Shown here piece after piece: positions 1-8,190 of a stretch of 24,648 nucleotides of DNA. The notes beneath the pieces are model-generated. The model was not told the DNA's origin. It saw only the letters and a list, made by a program, of their open reading frames with translations, and did not search any database. Origin of the DNA: SSC4 sp964642445 (GTDB lineage Bacteria > Chloroflexota > Anaerolineae > SSC4 > Amarolineaceae). A program made the translations under genes and the position numbers. Numbering within the stretch: the stretch's first letter is position 1; every line of letters begins with the position of its first letter. The stretch is taken from positions 1-24,648 of the forward strand of contig CAZXQZ010000043.1 of assembly GCA_964642445.1 (NCBI GenBank), in the 5' to 3' direction.

Positions 1-111
1 ATGAGTAGGTGAAGGGAAATCGGTCATCGCCAGAGTGCCAATTGCAGACCATAAGTTATGCCCAAATCTATAAAAATCTAGGGGAATTTTAGCATTCCTT
101 CAAAAAAAGTC

Positions 112-144
112 AAACCTCACACGTCTACGAGACCTGTGAGGTTT
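112..144 (-). terminator. Bidirectional hairpin terminator downstream of dnaA
   Basis: A perfect 10-bp inverted repeat (AAACCTCACA at 112-121, TGTGAGGTTT at 135-144) with a 13-nt loop. On the minus strand the stem is followed by GAC and then seven Ts, and on the plus strand by a run of Ts at 142-146, so it could stop transcription both ways. It lies about 135 nt past the dnaA stop codon, so DnaA boxes would be inside the dnaA transcript's 3' tail. Confidence 0.65.
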
Positions 145-163
145 TTGCTTCCAGCCACGCCAC

Positions 164-214
164 TTATCCACAGTTCTCCACGGTTATCCCCAGAAACTGC
201 GGGTTCTATCCACA
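164..214 (+). promoter_or_regulatory. DnaA-box cluster
   Basis: A perfect consensus DnaA box TTATCCACA lies at 164-172. TTATCCCCA (184-192) and CTATCCACA (206-214) each differ from it at one position, and a weaker TTCTCCACG lies at 174-182. All are in the same orientation. The first base of each of the three good boxes is 20 and 22 nt from the next, about two helical turns, which would place bound DnaA on one face of the DNA. I saw no comparable boxes in the dnaA-dnaN gap. Confidence 0.7.
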
Positions 215-279
215 AAACCACGTAATGTAAACGCCTGTTAAGCGTCGCTTAATCCAGTGTTAACCGGACCCGTCACCTT

Positions 280-1695
280 TCACCGCACGACCACCGGCAC
301 GGGAATCGCCAGTTGGGTGCGCACGTCGTTGATCTCGGCGCGGACGCTGTCGTTGGTGTCGAGCGACTCGTTGACCTTTTCCACGCCGTACAGAACCGTC
401 GTGTGATCGCGTCCGCCCAGCAGCTGCCCGATCTGCGGCAGCGACAGGTCGGTTTCGGTGCGCAGCAGGTACATCGCCACCTGTCGCGGCCAGGCGATCG
501 GGCGGGCACGGTTGCTGCTCTTGAGCGCATCCATATCCACTTTGTAATAGCTGCAGATCGTGCGCAGGATGGCGGCTGGACTCTGGGGCGGGCGCACCGG
601 TGCCAGTTCACCCAGAACTTCCTGGGTCAGGTCGATCGTAATGGGCCGATTGAGCAGCTGCGCCTGGGCCGTCACCCGTGTCAGGGCCCCTTCCAGCTCA
701 CGAATATTGGTCTGCACCCGCTGCGCAATCAGCATCAGAACCTCCAATGGCACCGAACCACCGGGTATGCTGGTCCTGGCCTGCAGGATCGCCACGCGCG
801 TCTCCAGGTCGGGCGCCTGGATATCGGCGGTCAATCCACCCTCGAACCGGGAGCGCAGCCGGTCTTCCAACAGGGCAATCGAGCGCGGTGGCCGGTCGCT
901 GGACAGCACCACCTGGCGGTTGGCGGCGTGCAGGGCATTGAATGTATGAAAGAACTCCTCCTGCGTACGCTCTTTGTCGGCGATGAACTGGATGTCATCG
1001 ATCAGCAGCAGGTCGCAGGTGCGGTACTTCTCGCGAAATGCTTCGGTACTCTGCGTGCGCAGCGATTGGATCAGGTCGTTGGTAAACGCTTCCGAGGTGA
1101 CGTACAGTACCCGGTAGCCACGGCGCCGCGTGGCATGGCCGATCGCCTGCAAGAGGTGCGTCTTGCCCAGGCCAACGTCGCCGTACAGGAACAGCGGATT
1201 GTACGCCTCACCCGGCCGTTCCGAGACCGCCAACGAGACGGCATGTGCCAGGCGGTTGCTGCTTCCCACGATGAACGTGTCGAATGTATAGCGCGGGTTG
1301 AGTGAGGCTGACACGACCTGGCGCTGCAGCAGCGGCTCCTCATAGCCGTGCCCCTGGGTTGCATCGTCGGCCGCCAGCAGGGGTGAACCCGCCGGCGGAA
1401 CCGGCGCCTCACGCACCTCGCGCGGCCGCACGACAAACTTCAGACTGACCGAACGCCCGGCCACCTGGGCCAGGGTGCGCTTGACAGCGGCGTACAACCG
1501 GTTGTCAAGCCAGTCCTTGGCATACGCGTTGGGCACGCCAATGATGAATTCACCATCTTCACAACCCAACACACTGGTATCTTTGACCCACGTATCGAAG
1601 GTCGCGCGGGTCATTTGCAACTGCAGTTCGCCCAAGACTGCCTGCCACTGGGCTGTCGGATGTAGCGGGCCATCCACCCGGCCAGAGACGTTCAT
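280..1695 (-). CDS. dnaA: Chromosomal replication initiator DnaA
   Basis: AAA+ ATPase that binds DnaA boxes at oriC, melts the origin and loads DnaB; it is also a transcription factor. The 471-residue product has the normal layout. Domain I is at about 14-90, followed by a short linker. The AAA+ core starts around NPRYTFDTF, with Walker A GDVGLGKT (172-179) and Walker B LLLIDDIQF. The C-terminal domain IV carries the DnaA signature GGRDHTTVLYGVEKV (about 427-441), which reads the DnaA box. The chosen ATG at 1695 is preceded by GGGAG at a good distance. A longer in-frame start at 1749 would add 18 low-complexity residues and has no obvious ribosome site. Unusually, the gene is divergent from dnaN instead of upstream in the same operon. 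The Walker A has Asp where Gly is more common (GDVGLGKT), a minor variation. Confidence 0.97.
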   Translation of the reverse strand: MNVSGRVDGPLHPTAQWQAVLGELQLQMTRATFDTWVKDTSVLGCEDGEFIIGVPNAYAKDWLDNRLYAAVKRTLAQVAGRSVSLKFVVRPREVREAPVPPAGSPLLAADDATQGHGYEEPLLQRQVVSASLNPRYTFDTFIVGSSNRLAHAVSLAVSERPGEAYNPLFLYGDVGLGKTHLLQAIGHATRRRGYRVLYVTSEAFTNDLIQSLRTQSTEAFREKYRTCDLLLIDDIQFIADKERTQEEFFHTFNALHAANRQVVLSSDRPPRSIALLEDRLRSRFEGGLTADIQAPDLETRVAILQARTSIPGGSVPLEVLMLIAQRVQTNIRELEGALTRVTAQAQLLNRPITIDLTQEVLGELAPVRPPQSPAAILRTICSYYKVDMDALKSSNRARPIAWPRQVAMYLLRTETDLSLPQIGQLLGGRDHTTVLYGVEKVNESLDTNDSVRAEINDVRTQLAIPVPVVVR

Positions 1696-2072
1696 GATGA
1701 CTCCCAACGACCACGATGATGAAGCATCCGTAGAAGAATGACTTTCCAACCTACCCGGCGTATTCCAGACGAAATGTCAGAAGTGCTTTGTGGCCGACGC
1801 CAGGTTCTTGGAACAACTGATCTACACCGCAGGGCCTGGCGCCAGGCAATACAAACCCAGGCCCAAACCGCCGCACCGCGACAGCAAGATGATCGCGCAT
1901 ACTTTCTTAATCATGTTATCGACCGTATCTGAGGAGGCGACAGCGGGTCTGGCAAGCGAAGATGAAGCTATCATTGTCGTTTAGTGGGCGCGCTACGGAG
2001 CGGAGACGAACGCCGCAGCAGGGTGCCGAAACCCCGATGAACGACCCAAACGCCTGTCTTACGGTCGCTGGT

Positions 2073-2101
2073 ATTGTATCATGGCTCCCCCAAGGGCGCA
2101 A
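2073..2101 (-). promoter_or_regulatory. Candidate sigma-70-type promoter for dnaA
   Basis: On the minus strand TTGCGC (2096-2101) and TACAAT (2073-2078) are separated by exactly 17 nt. The -10 is good and the -35 moderate. If used, dnaA mRNA would have an untranslated leader of about 370 nt, so a second promoter nearer the gene remains possible. Confidence 0.4.
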
Positions 2102-2320
2102 TTGTCCAGTTTTGGGCAAACTGCGGCCCTTTTTTCGATCTTATGTTGACTTCAAACACAAGAACAGGTGTACGACACAAGATATGGGACCAGACTCTGA
2201 GTTGTACCCAAAATAAGGCCAATTTTCACAGCCTTGGGGCAAAATCGCGCATTCTGTCATGTTCGCAATTTTAAGGTTTGTTATTGAAGGGTCGAAACCT
2301 GCATGCCTCGTCCATGACAA

Positions 2321-2349
2321 TTGAAGTTCCCTGCACGTTGTGGTATACT
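2321..2349 (+). promoter_or_regulatory. Promoter of the dnaN-repair operon
   Basis: TTGAAG (2321-2326) and TATACT (2344-2349) with a 17-nt spacer, and TG one base before the -10 (extended -10). Predicted transcription start is near 2356, about 35 nt before the dnaN GTG. This is the best sigma-70-like promoter in the window and excludes the longer upstream in-frame start for dnaN at 2340. Confidence 0.75.
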
Positions 2350-2390
2350 TCGGCCATTCCACACGTTCGCAAATCGCGGGAGGTTGGGCT

Positions 2391-3584
2391 GTGCGCGTCT
2401 CTTGTCTACAGGAAAATCTAGCCAAAGGTGTCTCTATCGTGGGCCGTGCGGTGTCGGCCCGCAGCACGTTGCCAGTTCTCAGCAACATTCTTCTGGCAAC
2501 CGACCAGTCGCAGTTGCGGCTGTCGGCGACCAACCTGGAAATATCGATCAACTGCTGGATTGGAGCCCGGGTCGAAGAAGATGGCAATACGACCATTCCC
2601 GCGCGCCTGCTCAGCGAATTCGTTGCTTCGCTCCCCCCCGAGCGCATCGACCTTGAGCTGGCGGCACGTACCCAGCTGCTCCACCTCAAGTGCGCTCGTT
2701 ATGAGGCCAACATCAAGGGCATCGATGCCGCCGAGTACCCGCTGATCCCCAGTTTTGCCAGCAGCCCAGCGTCCAGCGGCACGGGTGTCATCGAGCTGGC
2801 ACCCGCCGTCCTGCGCCAGATGATCAACCAGGTGGCATTTGCGGCCAGCACCGACGACAGCCGCCCCACCCTGACGGGCGTCGAAGTGCGCTTCGATCAC
2901 GACCGCCTGACGATGGCGGCCACCGATGGTTATCGCCTCGCGCGCCGCACCGGCGGCATCGGCCAGGCCCTCACCGAACGCGCCACCCTGATCGTGCCGG
3001 CCCGCTCACTCAGTGAAGTGGCGCGCATCAGCGCCGACGCCGATGACGAGCGCCCCGTCGAAGTAACCATCTCTCCCACGCGCAATCAGATCATCTTCCA
3101 CATCTGGGGTCGTGGCGACGGCAAGGCTGGCTTCCACCAGGCCGACGTGATCAGCCAGCTGATCGATGCCAACTTCCCCGACTACAATGCCATCATTCCG
3201 CGTTCCTTCAAGACGCGCGCCGTGCTCGATACGGCGACTTTCGCCCGCATCGTACGCGTGGCCTTTCTCTTTGCACGCGATGCCGCCAACATCGTTCACC
3301 TGCGCATTACACCGGCCGAAGGGCTGCAGCCAGGCACCTTGACCTTGACCGCTACCTCGGCCAGCATGGGGGACAACGTCGGTGACATGGATGCCCTGGT
3401 GGAAGGGGAAGCCAACGAAATCGCCTTCAATGCACGCTATCTCATCGAGGCCCTGGCAGCTATCGACACACCGCAGGTATCCCTGGAGGTCACCAAAGCT
3501 GGCGCACCCGGCGTGATCCGCCCCGTCGGCACCGGTCCAGACGATTTCACCCAGGTGATCATGCCGATGCAGAGCCAGCGCTAG
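2391..3584 (+). CDS. dnaN: DNA polymerase III beta sliding clamp
   Basis: Ring-forming processivity factor that tethers DNA polymerase III and repair enzymes to DNA. The product has 397 residues, slightly longer than the common 365-380. The N-terminus (MRVSCLQENLAKGV, with ARSTLPVLSNILL shortly after) and the C-terminal ending VIMPMQ are typical clamp signatures at the start of domain I and the end of domain III. The GTG start at 2391 is preceded by a strong GGGAGG (2378-2383) with 7-nt spacing and lies just downstream of the promoter at 2321-2349. The open frame extends upstream to 2340, but that start would lie inside the promoter. It is the first gene of an operon that continues with recombination enzymes: the next start codon is only a few nt after its stop. 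Confidence 0.97.
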   Translation: MRVSCLQENLAKGVSIVGRAVSARSTLPVLSNILLATDQSQLRLSATNLEISINCWIGARVEEDGNTTIPARLLSEFVASLPPERIDLELAARTQLLHLKCARYEANIKGIDAAEYPLIPSFASSPASSGTGVIELAPAVLRQMINQVAFAASTDDSRPTLTGVEVRFDHDRLTMAATDGYRLARRTGGIGQALTERATLIVPARSLSEVARISADADDERPVEVTISPTRNQIIFHIWGRGDGKAGFHQADVISQLIDANFPDYNAIIPRSFKTRAVLDTATFARIVRVAFLFARDAANIVHLRITPAEGLQPGTLTLTATSASMGDNVGDMDALVEGEANEIAFNARYLIEALAAIDTPQVSLEVTKAGAPGVIRPVGTGPDDFTQVIMPMQSQR

Positions 3585-3590
3585 TGCGTG

Positions 3591-5744
3591 ATGCCGTCCG
3601 CAAGCACCCGCCAGCTGGAACTGGCCAATTTGCCGGCGTGGGCCACGGAGGGCGACAAGGTCTTCCTGTCAGGTCCGGCTGGTGCCGGGAAAACGACCCT
3701 GGCCCTGGCACGTTTGCAGCACCTGCTGGTCAACCGCCGTGTGCCAGGACGGCGTATCCTGGTATTGACCCCCCAGCGCAGCCTGGGCGCACCCTACTGG
3801 AACTACCTGCGCCAGCCTGACCTGACGGCCGGCAGCCAGGTCGCCGTACAAACCGTCGGTGGCCTGGCGCGCACGATGGTGCACCTCTACTGGCCACTGC
3901 TGGCCGGGCCGGCCGGTTTTGCCCACCCCGACCGCGAGCCGGTATTTCTCACCCTCGAAACGGCCCAGTACTACATGGCCAGCCTCGTGCGCCCACTGGT
4001 GGCCAACGGCCGCTTCGACGCCGTACGCCTCTCCGATGCGCGCCTGATCAGCCAGGTACTGGACAACCTCAACAAGGCCGCAATCGTCGGTTTCCCCCAC
4101 ACCGACGTCGCCCGCCGTTTGAAGGAAGCCTGGCAGCGCGACCGGGTTCGCCCCCTGGTGTACGACGCAGCCCAGGAGCTGGTCAACGCCTTCCGCCAGC
4201 TGTGCCTGGATCACAACCTGCTCGACTTTTCCCTGCAAATCGAAGTCTTCAGCCGGACCTTGCTCGAGAACGACTGGTGCCGCACCCAGCTCTTCCGCAC
4301 CTACGAGCACCTCATCGTCGACAACGTGGAAGAAGATACCCCGGTGGCCCACGATCTCCTCGTACGCTGGCTGCCGCACCTGCGCAGTGCCCTGGTCATC
4401 TACGATGAGGATGCCGGTTACCGGCTCTTCCTGGGTGCCGATCCCGATTCGGCGCGCCGCCTGGCGCCCCTGTGCACCCACCAGGTCCGCCTGGTCGAGG
4501 GTGAACTGATCGCTGCCGATGTTACCTGGGCACGTTCCGCCGCCATCCGCAGCCTGCAGGCCGCCGTGGGGCACATCCTCACCGGTGAGCCACCCGCGAC
4601 ACCCCTGCCGGCTTCGCCGCGCGCGGCGCTGGAGGACTTCCAGGCTAGCTTCTACCCGCAGATGCTCGATTGGGCGGCCGACCGCGTGGCCGAGCTCGTC
4701 TTCGATAACCAGGTGCCGCCCGGTGAGATCGTCGTGCTGGCGCCTTACGTCAGCGACTCGCTGCGTTTTTCGCTGATGGACCGCCTGACCCGGCGCGGCG
4801 TAGTGTCCCGCTCACACCGCCCCTCGCGCGAGCTGCAGGCCGAACCGGCCACGCGCGGACTGCTGACCCTGGCCGCGCTGGCGCACCCCGGCTGGCAGCG
4901 ACCACCCCTCGCATCCGACGTGGCGCAGGCGCTCTACCTGGCCATCGACGGTCTCGACCCGGTGCGGGCCCACCTGCTGACACGCATCGTCTACCGCATG
5001 CGCGCCGCCGAACCACCGCAGCTGACCTCGTTCGACATCATCTCCGGCAAGACCCAGGACCGCATCACCTACCGCCTGGGCCAGGCGTACGAGCAGCTGC
5101 GGCGCTGGCTGGTCGCGTACCAGCAGGATACGCCGCTGCCGCTGGACGTATTTCTCAGCCGCCTGTTCGGTGAAGTGGTCAGCCAGCCCGGTTTCGGCTT
5201 CCACCACGACTACGATGCCGGCCGCGTCGCCGCCCAGCTGATCGAGTCGGCACGCAAGTTTCGCTGGGCCGTACGCGCGGCCGATACCGCGTCCTTCCTC
5301 GATATCGGCCGCGATTACCTGGACCTGGTGCAGAGCGGCCTCTTGGGCGCGCTCTACGTCGAAAGCTGGCACACCGCGCCGGCCGACGCCGTCCTGATTG
5401 CCCCGGCCTACACCTTTTTGATGCGCAACCGTGCCGTGGACCACCAGTTCTGGCTCGATGCCGGCGCCACGGCCTGGGCCGAGCGCCTCGACCAGCCGCT
5501 GACCCATCCCTACATTCTCAGCCGCAGCTGGCAGCCGGGTCAGCTGTGGACCGACGTCGATGAGCTGGTCAGCCGCCAGGAGAACTTGTACCGCCTGGTG
5601 ACCGGGCTGCTGCGTCACTGCCGCACCCAGGTACACGTGGGTATCAGCCAGTGGGGTGAGCAGGGTTACGAGCAGCAGGGGCCGCTGCTGCACGTCCTAC
5701 AGCGTGTGCTCAGCCGCCACAGCCCGGAGGTGGCGCATGGCTGA
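3591..5744 (+). CDS. AddB-like SF1 helicase-fold ATPase lacking a nuclease domain
   Basis: Predicted subunit of a DNA end-processing complex, 717 residues. Walker A GPAGAGKTT is at about 28-36. The motif II position reads LIVDNVEEDTP (about 241-251): the catalytic Glu of the usual DE pair is Asn, and the Asp-to-Pro spacing matches the degenerate motif II I recall from AddB (D-G-F-T-x-F-T-P) rather than the UvrD form. No UvrD-type motif VI (MTRAR) is present. A conserved-looking C-terminal block (about 600-700: YTFLMRNRAVDHQFWLD, then HVGISQWGEQGYEQQGPLL) occupies the place of the last helicase motifs. AddB is normally about 1,100-1,170 residues with a C-terminal Fe-S nuclease. That nuclease is absent here but is encoded two genes downstream. 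The start is ATG at 3591, or GTG at 3588; no good ribosome site is seen, so translation is probably coupled to dnaN, which ends at 3584. It overlaps the next gene by 8 nt. The AddB assignment is inference from motifs and context. Confidence 0.7.
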   Translation: MPSASTRQLELANLPAWATEGDKVFLSGPAGAGKTTLALARLQHLLVNRRVPGRRILVLTPQRSLGAPYWNYLRQPDLTAGSQVAVQTVGGLARTMVHLYWPLLAGPAGFAHPDREPVFLTLETAQYYMASLVRPLVANGRFDAVRLSDARLISQVLDNLNKAAIVGFPHTDVARRLKEAWQRDRVRPLVYDAAQELVNAFRQLCLDHNLLDFSLQIEVFSRTLLENDWCRTQLFRTYEHLIVDNVEEDTPVAHDLLVRWLPHLRSALVIYDEDAGYRLFLGADPDSARRLAPLCTHQVRLVEGELIAADVTWARSAAIRSLQAAVGHILTGEPPATPLPASPRAALEDFQASFYPQMLDWAADRVAELVFDNQVPPGEIVVLAPYVSDSLRFSLMDRLTRRGVVSRSHRPSRELQAEPATRGLLTLAALAHPGWQRPPLASDVAQALYLAIDGLDPVRAHLLTRIVYRMRAAEPPQLTSFDIISGKTQDRITYRLGQAYEQLRRWLVAYQQDTPLPLDVFLSRLFGEVVSQPGFGFHHDYDAGRVAAQLIESARKFRWAVRAADTASFLDIGRDYLDLVQSGLLGALYVESWHTAPADAVLIAPAYTFLMRNRAVDHQFWLDAGATAWAERLDQPLTHPYILSRSWQPGQLWTDVDELVSRQENLYRLVTGLLRHCRTQVHVGISQWGEQGYEQQGPLLHVLQRVLSRHSPEVAHG

Positions 5745-8190
5745 GCCAACGACCGGCCGCTTCGTGCCACGTCCGGCGCAGGCCCGCATCCTGGGTTACC
5801 AGCGTGGGCGCCTGGGCATCAGCGCCGTGCCCGGCAGCGGCAAGACACAGACCCTCAGCCACCTGGCGGCCCGCCTGGTGCGTGAGCTGGCGGAAACCGG
5901 CGGCCCGGCTACCGTCGGCAGCGGCGCACTCGAATCCCAGGAGGTGCTGGTCGTCACTTTCTCCAACTCCGCCGTGGAGAACTTCCGCAACCGTATTGGG
6001 CGCATTCTGCGCGACGAATACGACCTCCTGCCCGGTGTCGGGTATCGCGTGCGTACCCTGCACGCGCTGGCCAACGACATCGTGCGCATGCGCCCGGCCC
6101 TGGTTGGCCTGGATGACAGCTTCCAAATCGCCGATGAACGAACGGCCAGCCAGGTCCTGGATGAAGCCCTGCATCACCAGCTGGCCCTGGCCCCCGATGC
6201 GCTGAACCCCTATTTGAGCCCGGAGGTCGATGACAGGCGCATCCCCTGGATCAAACGCGAGCGCTGGCCCGAACTGGCGCGTGACCTGACGGCTACCTTC
6301 ATCCGGCGGGCCAAGGACATGGAGCTGACCGCAGCTGATCTACGGGCACGCCTGGGAGCGCTCGACGGGCCGGCCAACACCCTGCTGCGCCTCAGCCTGG
6401 ACGTTTTCGAGGCCTATCAGCGCGGCTTGCAGATGCGCAACATGGTCGATTTCGACGACCTGATCCGCCTGGCCCTGCTGGCCCTACGCCTGGATGCCGA
6501 TTTTTTGCAGCGCCTGCGCCGGCGCTGGCCCTTCATCCTCGAGGACGAAGCACAGGACAGCAGCGAGCTGCAGGAGAAGATGCTGCGCCTGCTCACCCAC
6601 ACCGGTGAAGACCTGCCGCCAGCGCCCGACGGGAATGACGGCAACTGGGTACGCGTCGGTGATCCCAACCAGGCGATCAACACCACCTTCACCACGGCTG
6701 ACCCGATGCACCTGCGCAAGTTCCTGAGCGAGCCCGGGTCGAGCCGGCATGACCTGCCCGATTCAGGGCGCTCGGCGCGACCCATCATCGACCTGGCCAA
6801 CTACCTGGTCGATTGGACGGCGACAGCCCACCCGGAGCCATGGCTGCGCCAGCATGCCTTCCTGCGCCAGGCCATCCGGCCGACGCCCCCCGGCGATCCG
6901 CAGCCCAATCCCAGCCGCGCCTTCACCTACCTGGACGACCGTATGCACTCGCCCGATGAAGAGCTGAACACGGTGGTCGATTCGCTGGCGCGCTGGCTGC
7001 CCAACCACCGCGATCGTACGGTGGCTGTCCTGGTGCCAGAAAACGAGCGTGGCTACAAGCTGGCCGAAGTCCTGAAATCCCGCCAGATCGAGCACGAGCT
7101 GCTGCTGCGCAGCACAGCTGCGACACGCAATGTGGCCCGCCGGCTCGAGCTGGTGGTACGTTTCCTGGCGGCACCCGATCACCGCCCAGCCCTGGGCGAC
7201 GTCTACGAGCACGTGTGGTGGCCACGTGGCCCCAACCAGCCGCCGGGCATGCGGCCAACCACCGACGCCGACGCGCCGTCGGTCAAAGAACCCGCCGCAG
7301 CCTACGAGCCAGCGGCTGTGGTCAGCGGTCCCCTGCCGCTGTCACCCTTGCCCTACAGCCTGGCCCAAGATGTCACGCGCGACCTGCGCCGGGTGCCCAA
7401 CGTCGAGGATGTTTTGTATCCCGGCCCGGCTGTCGATTGGCTGGCCGATTACCGCCTGGCCGGCGAACAGCCCGCTGTAGCAGGCGATTTGCACAATTTT
7501 CGGGCAGCCGTGCGCCGCTGGCTCGAAGGCATCGTGCTGCCCATCGACCAGCTGATTCTGATCCTGGGCAACGAGCTGTTCAGCGAGGCGACCGACCTGG
7601 CCCTTACGCACAAGCTGGCCATCGTGCTCGCCGGCCTGGCCAGTGTCGACCGCAACCTGCGATTGGCCGAGCTGGCCGACGAACTGGCCAGAATCGCCAA
7701 CAACGAGCGGCGTTTTCTCGGTTTCGACACCGCCGACCTGGGCTACGAGCCGCGGCCCGGGACGGTTACCGTGGCGACCATGCACGCCGCCAAGGGATTG
7801 GAGTGGGACCGCGTCTACCTGATGTCGCTCAACAACTACAGCTTCCCCTCCGGCCAGCCGCACGACAGCTATCGGGCCGAGCCCTGGTTTGTGCGCGATC
7901 ATCTGAACCTCGAAGCCGAGACGTTAGCCCGGCTGGAGGCACTGCTTGTGGGTCAGCCGGCGCGCTACCAGGAAGGCGACGCCTCGCGGCTGGCCCGGCT
8001 GGCCTATGCAGCGGAGCGCCTGCGTCTCTTCTACGTGGCTATGACCCGGGCCCGCCAGGATTTGATCGTCACCTGGAACTACGGCCGGTTTGGTGACCAG
8101 GACAGCGCCCGGCGCAACGTGGCTGCCGCACCGCTGCTGGTTCTGCACGAGTACTGGCGTACTCGCTGGAAGGACAAGAACCAGAAATGA
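5737..8190 (+). CDS. UvrD/AddA-type SF1 DNA helicase without nuclease domain
   Basis: ATP-dependent 3'-5' DNA translocase of the UvrD/PcrA/AddA group, 817 residues. Motifs in order: Gln15 of the Q motif; Walker A AVPGSGKT (30-37); motif Ia VVTFSNSAVENFRNRI; Ib TLHALA; motif II EDEAQDSS (269-276, DE pair intact); motif III VGDPNQAINTTF; motif IV around DSGRSARPIIDLAN; motif V TMHAAKGLEWD (about 681-691); motif VI FYVAMTRAR (765-773). All ATPase residues are present, so it should be the active motor. AddA normally continues about 350 residues further into a RecB-type nuclease; this protein stops soon after motif VI. The ATG at 5737 has GGAGG six nt upstream and overlaps the previous gene by 8 nt; an upstream in-frame start would lie deep inside that gene. 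It overlaps the nuclease gene by 4 nt (ATGA). It could be a stand-alone UvrD, but the neighbours argue for an AddAB-like complex. Confidence 0.85.
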   Translation: MAEPTTGRFVPRPAQARILGYQRGRLGISAVPGSGKTQTLSHLAARLVRELAETGGPATVGSGALESQEVLVVTFSNSAVENFRNRIGRILRDEYDLLPGVGYRVRTLHALANDIVRMRPALVGLDDSFQIADERTASQVLDEALHHQLALAPDALNPYLSPEVDDRRIPWIKRERWPELARDLTATFIRRAKDMELTAADLRARLGALDGPANTLLRLSLDVFEAYQRGLQMRNMVDFDDLIRLALLALRLDADFLQRLRRRWPFILEDEAQDSSELQEKMLRLLTHTGEDLPPAPDGNDGNWVRVGDPNQAINTTFTTADPMHLRKFLSEPGSSRHDLPDSGRSARPIIDLANYLVDWTATAHPEPWLRQHAFLRQAIRPTPPGDPQPNPSRAFTYLDDRMHSPDEELNTVVDSLARWLPNHRDRTVAVLVPENERGYKLAEVLKSRQIEHELLLRSTAATRNVARRLELVVRFLAAPDHRPALGDVYEHVWWPRGPNQPPGMRPTTDADAPSVKEPAAAYEPAAVVSGPLPLSPLPYSLAQDVTRDLRRVPNVEDVLYPGPAVDWLADYRLAGEQPAVAGDLHNFRAAVRRWLEGIVLPIDQLILILGNELFSEATDLALTHKLAIVLAGLASVDRNLRLAELADELARIANNERRFLGFDTADLGYEPRPGTVTVATMHAAKGLEWDRVYLMSLNNYSFPSGQPHDSYRAEPWFVRDHLNLEAETLARLEALLVGQPARYQEGDASRLARLAYAAERLRLFYVAMTRARQDLIVTWNYGRFGDQDSARRNVAAAPLLVLHEYWRTRWKDKNQK

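Larger units (their letters stand above)
1..279. other. Non-coding region 3' of dnaA, candidate oriC
   Basis: No credible gene lies between the window start and the end of dnaA. The stretch holds an AT-rich segment (about 50-115, with A and T runs, a candidate unwinding element), a bidirectional hairpin terminator (112-144), a set of DnaA-box-like nonamers (164-214) and a short palindrome, TTAAGC-GTC-GCTTAA (238-252). An AT-rich element beside helically phased DnaA boxes and dnaA is the usual composition of a bacterial origin. The call rests on motif reading only. No GC-skew switch was computed, and the region may continue to the left of the window. Confidence 0.55.
1696..2390. other. dnaA-dnaN divergent intergenic region
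   Basis: About 0.7 kb with no gene I can support. Several short open frames exist, but none has a recognisable family, a ribosome site or coding-like codon use. The right half (about 2100-2345) is clearly more AT-rich than the surrounding genes and contains the dnaN promoter and a candidate dnaA promoter. A weak GGGC/GCCC stem (2114-2129) is followed by six Ts on the plus strand (2130-2135). No consensus DnaA box was seen here by eye. Confidence 0.6.

Noticed and set aside
2114..2135. GGGC/GCCC stem followed by six Ts in the dnaA-dnaN gap as a terminator
   Set aside because: The stem is only 4 bp and no plus-strand gene lies upstream that would need it.
2340..2390. Longer dnaN start giving 17 extra residues
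   Set aside because: It would lie within the -10 region of the promoter and has no ribosome site; the GTG at 2391 has GGGAGG at 7 nt and gives the normal clamp N-terminus.
1916..2689. Short frames in and around the dnaA-dnaN gap as possible small genes
   Set aside because: No ribosome sites, no recognisable families, and some overlap the promoter or the start of dnaN on the opposite strand.
3669..5693. Long open frames on the minus strand opposite the AddB-like gene (about 300 residues each)
   Set aside because: They are antisense shadows of a GC-rich gene: no family resemblance, Gln/Gly/Val-rich low-quality sequence, and the plus-strand frame has clear motifs and overlapping neighbours.
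7215..8096. Second plus-strand frame inside the UvrD-like gene
   Set aside because: Arg/Pro/Ala-rich out-of-frame translation; the helicase motifs are in the other frame.
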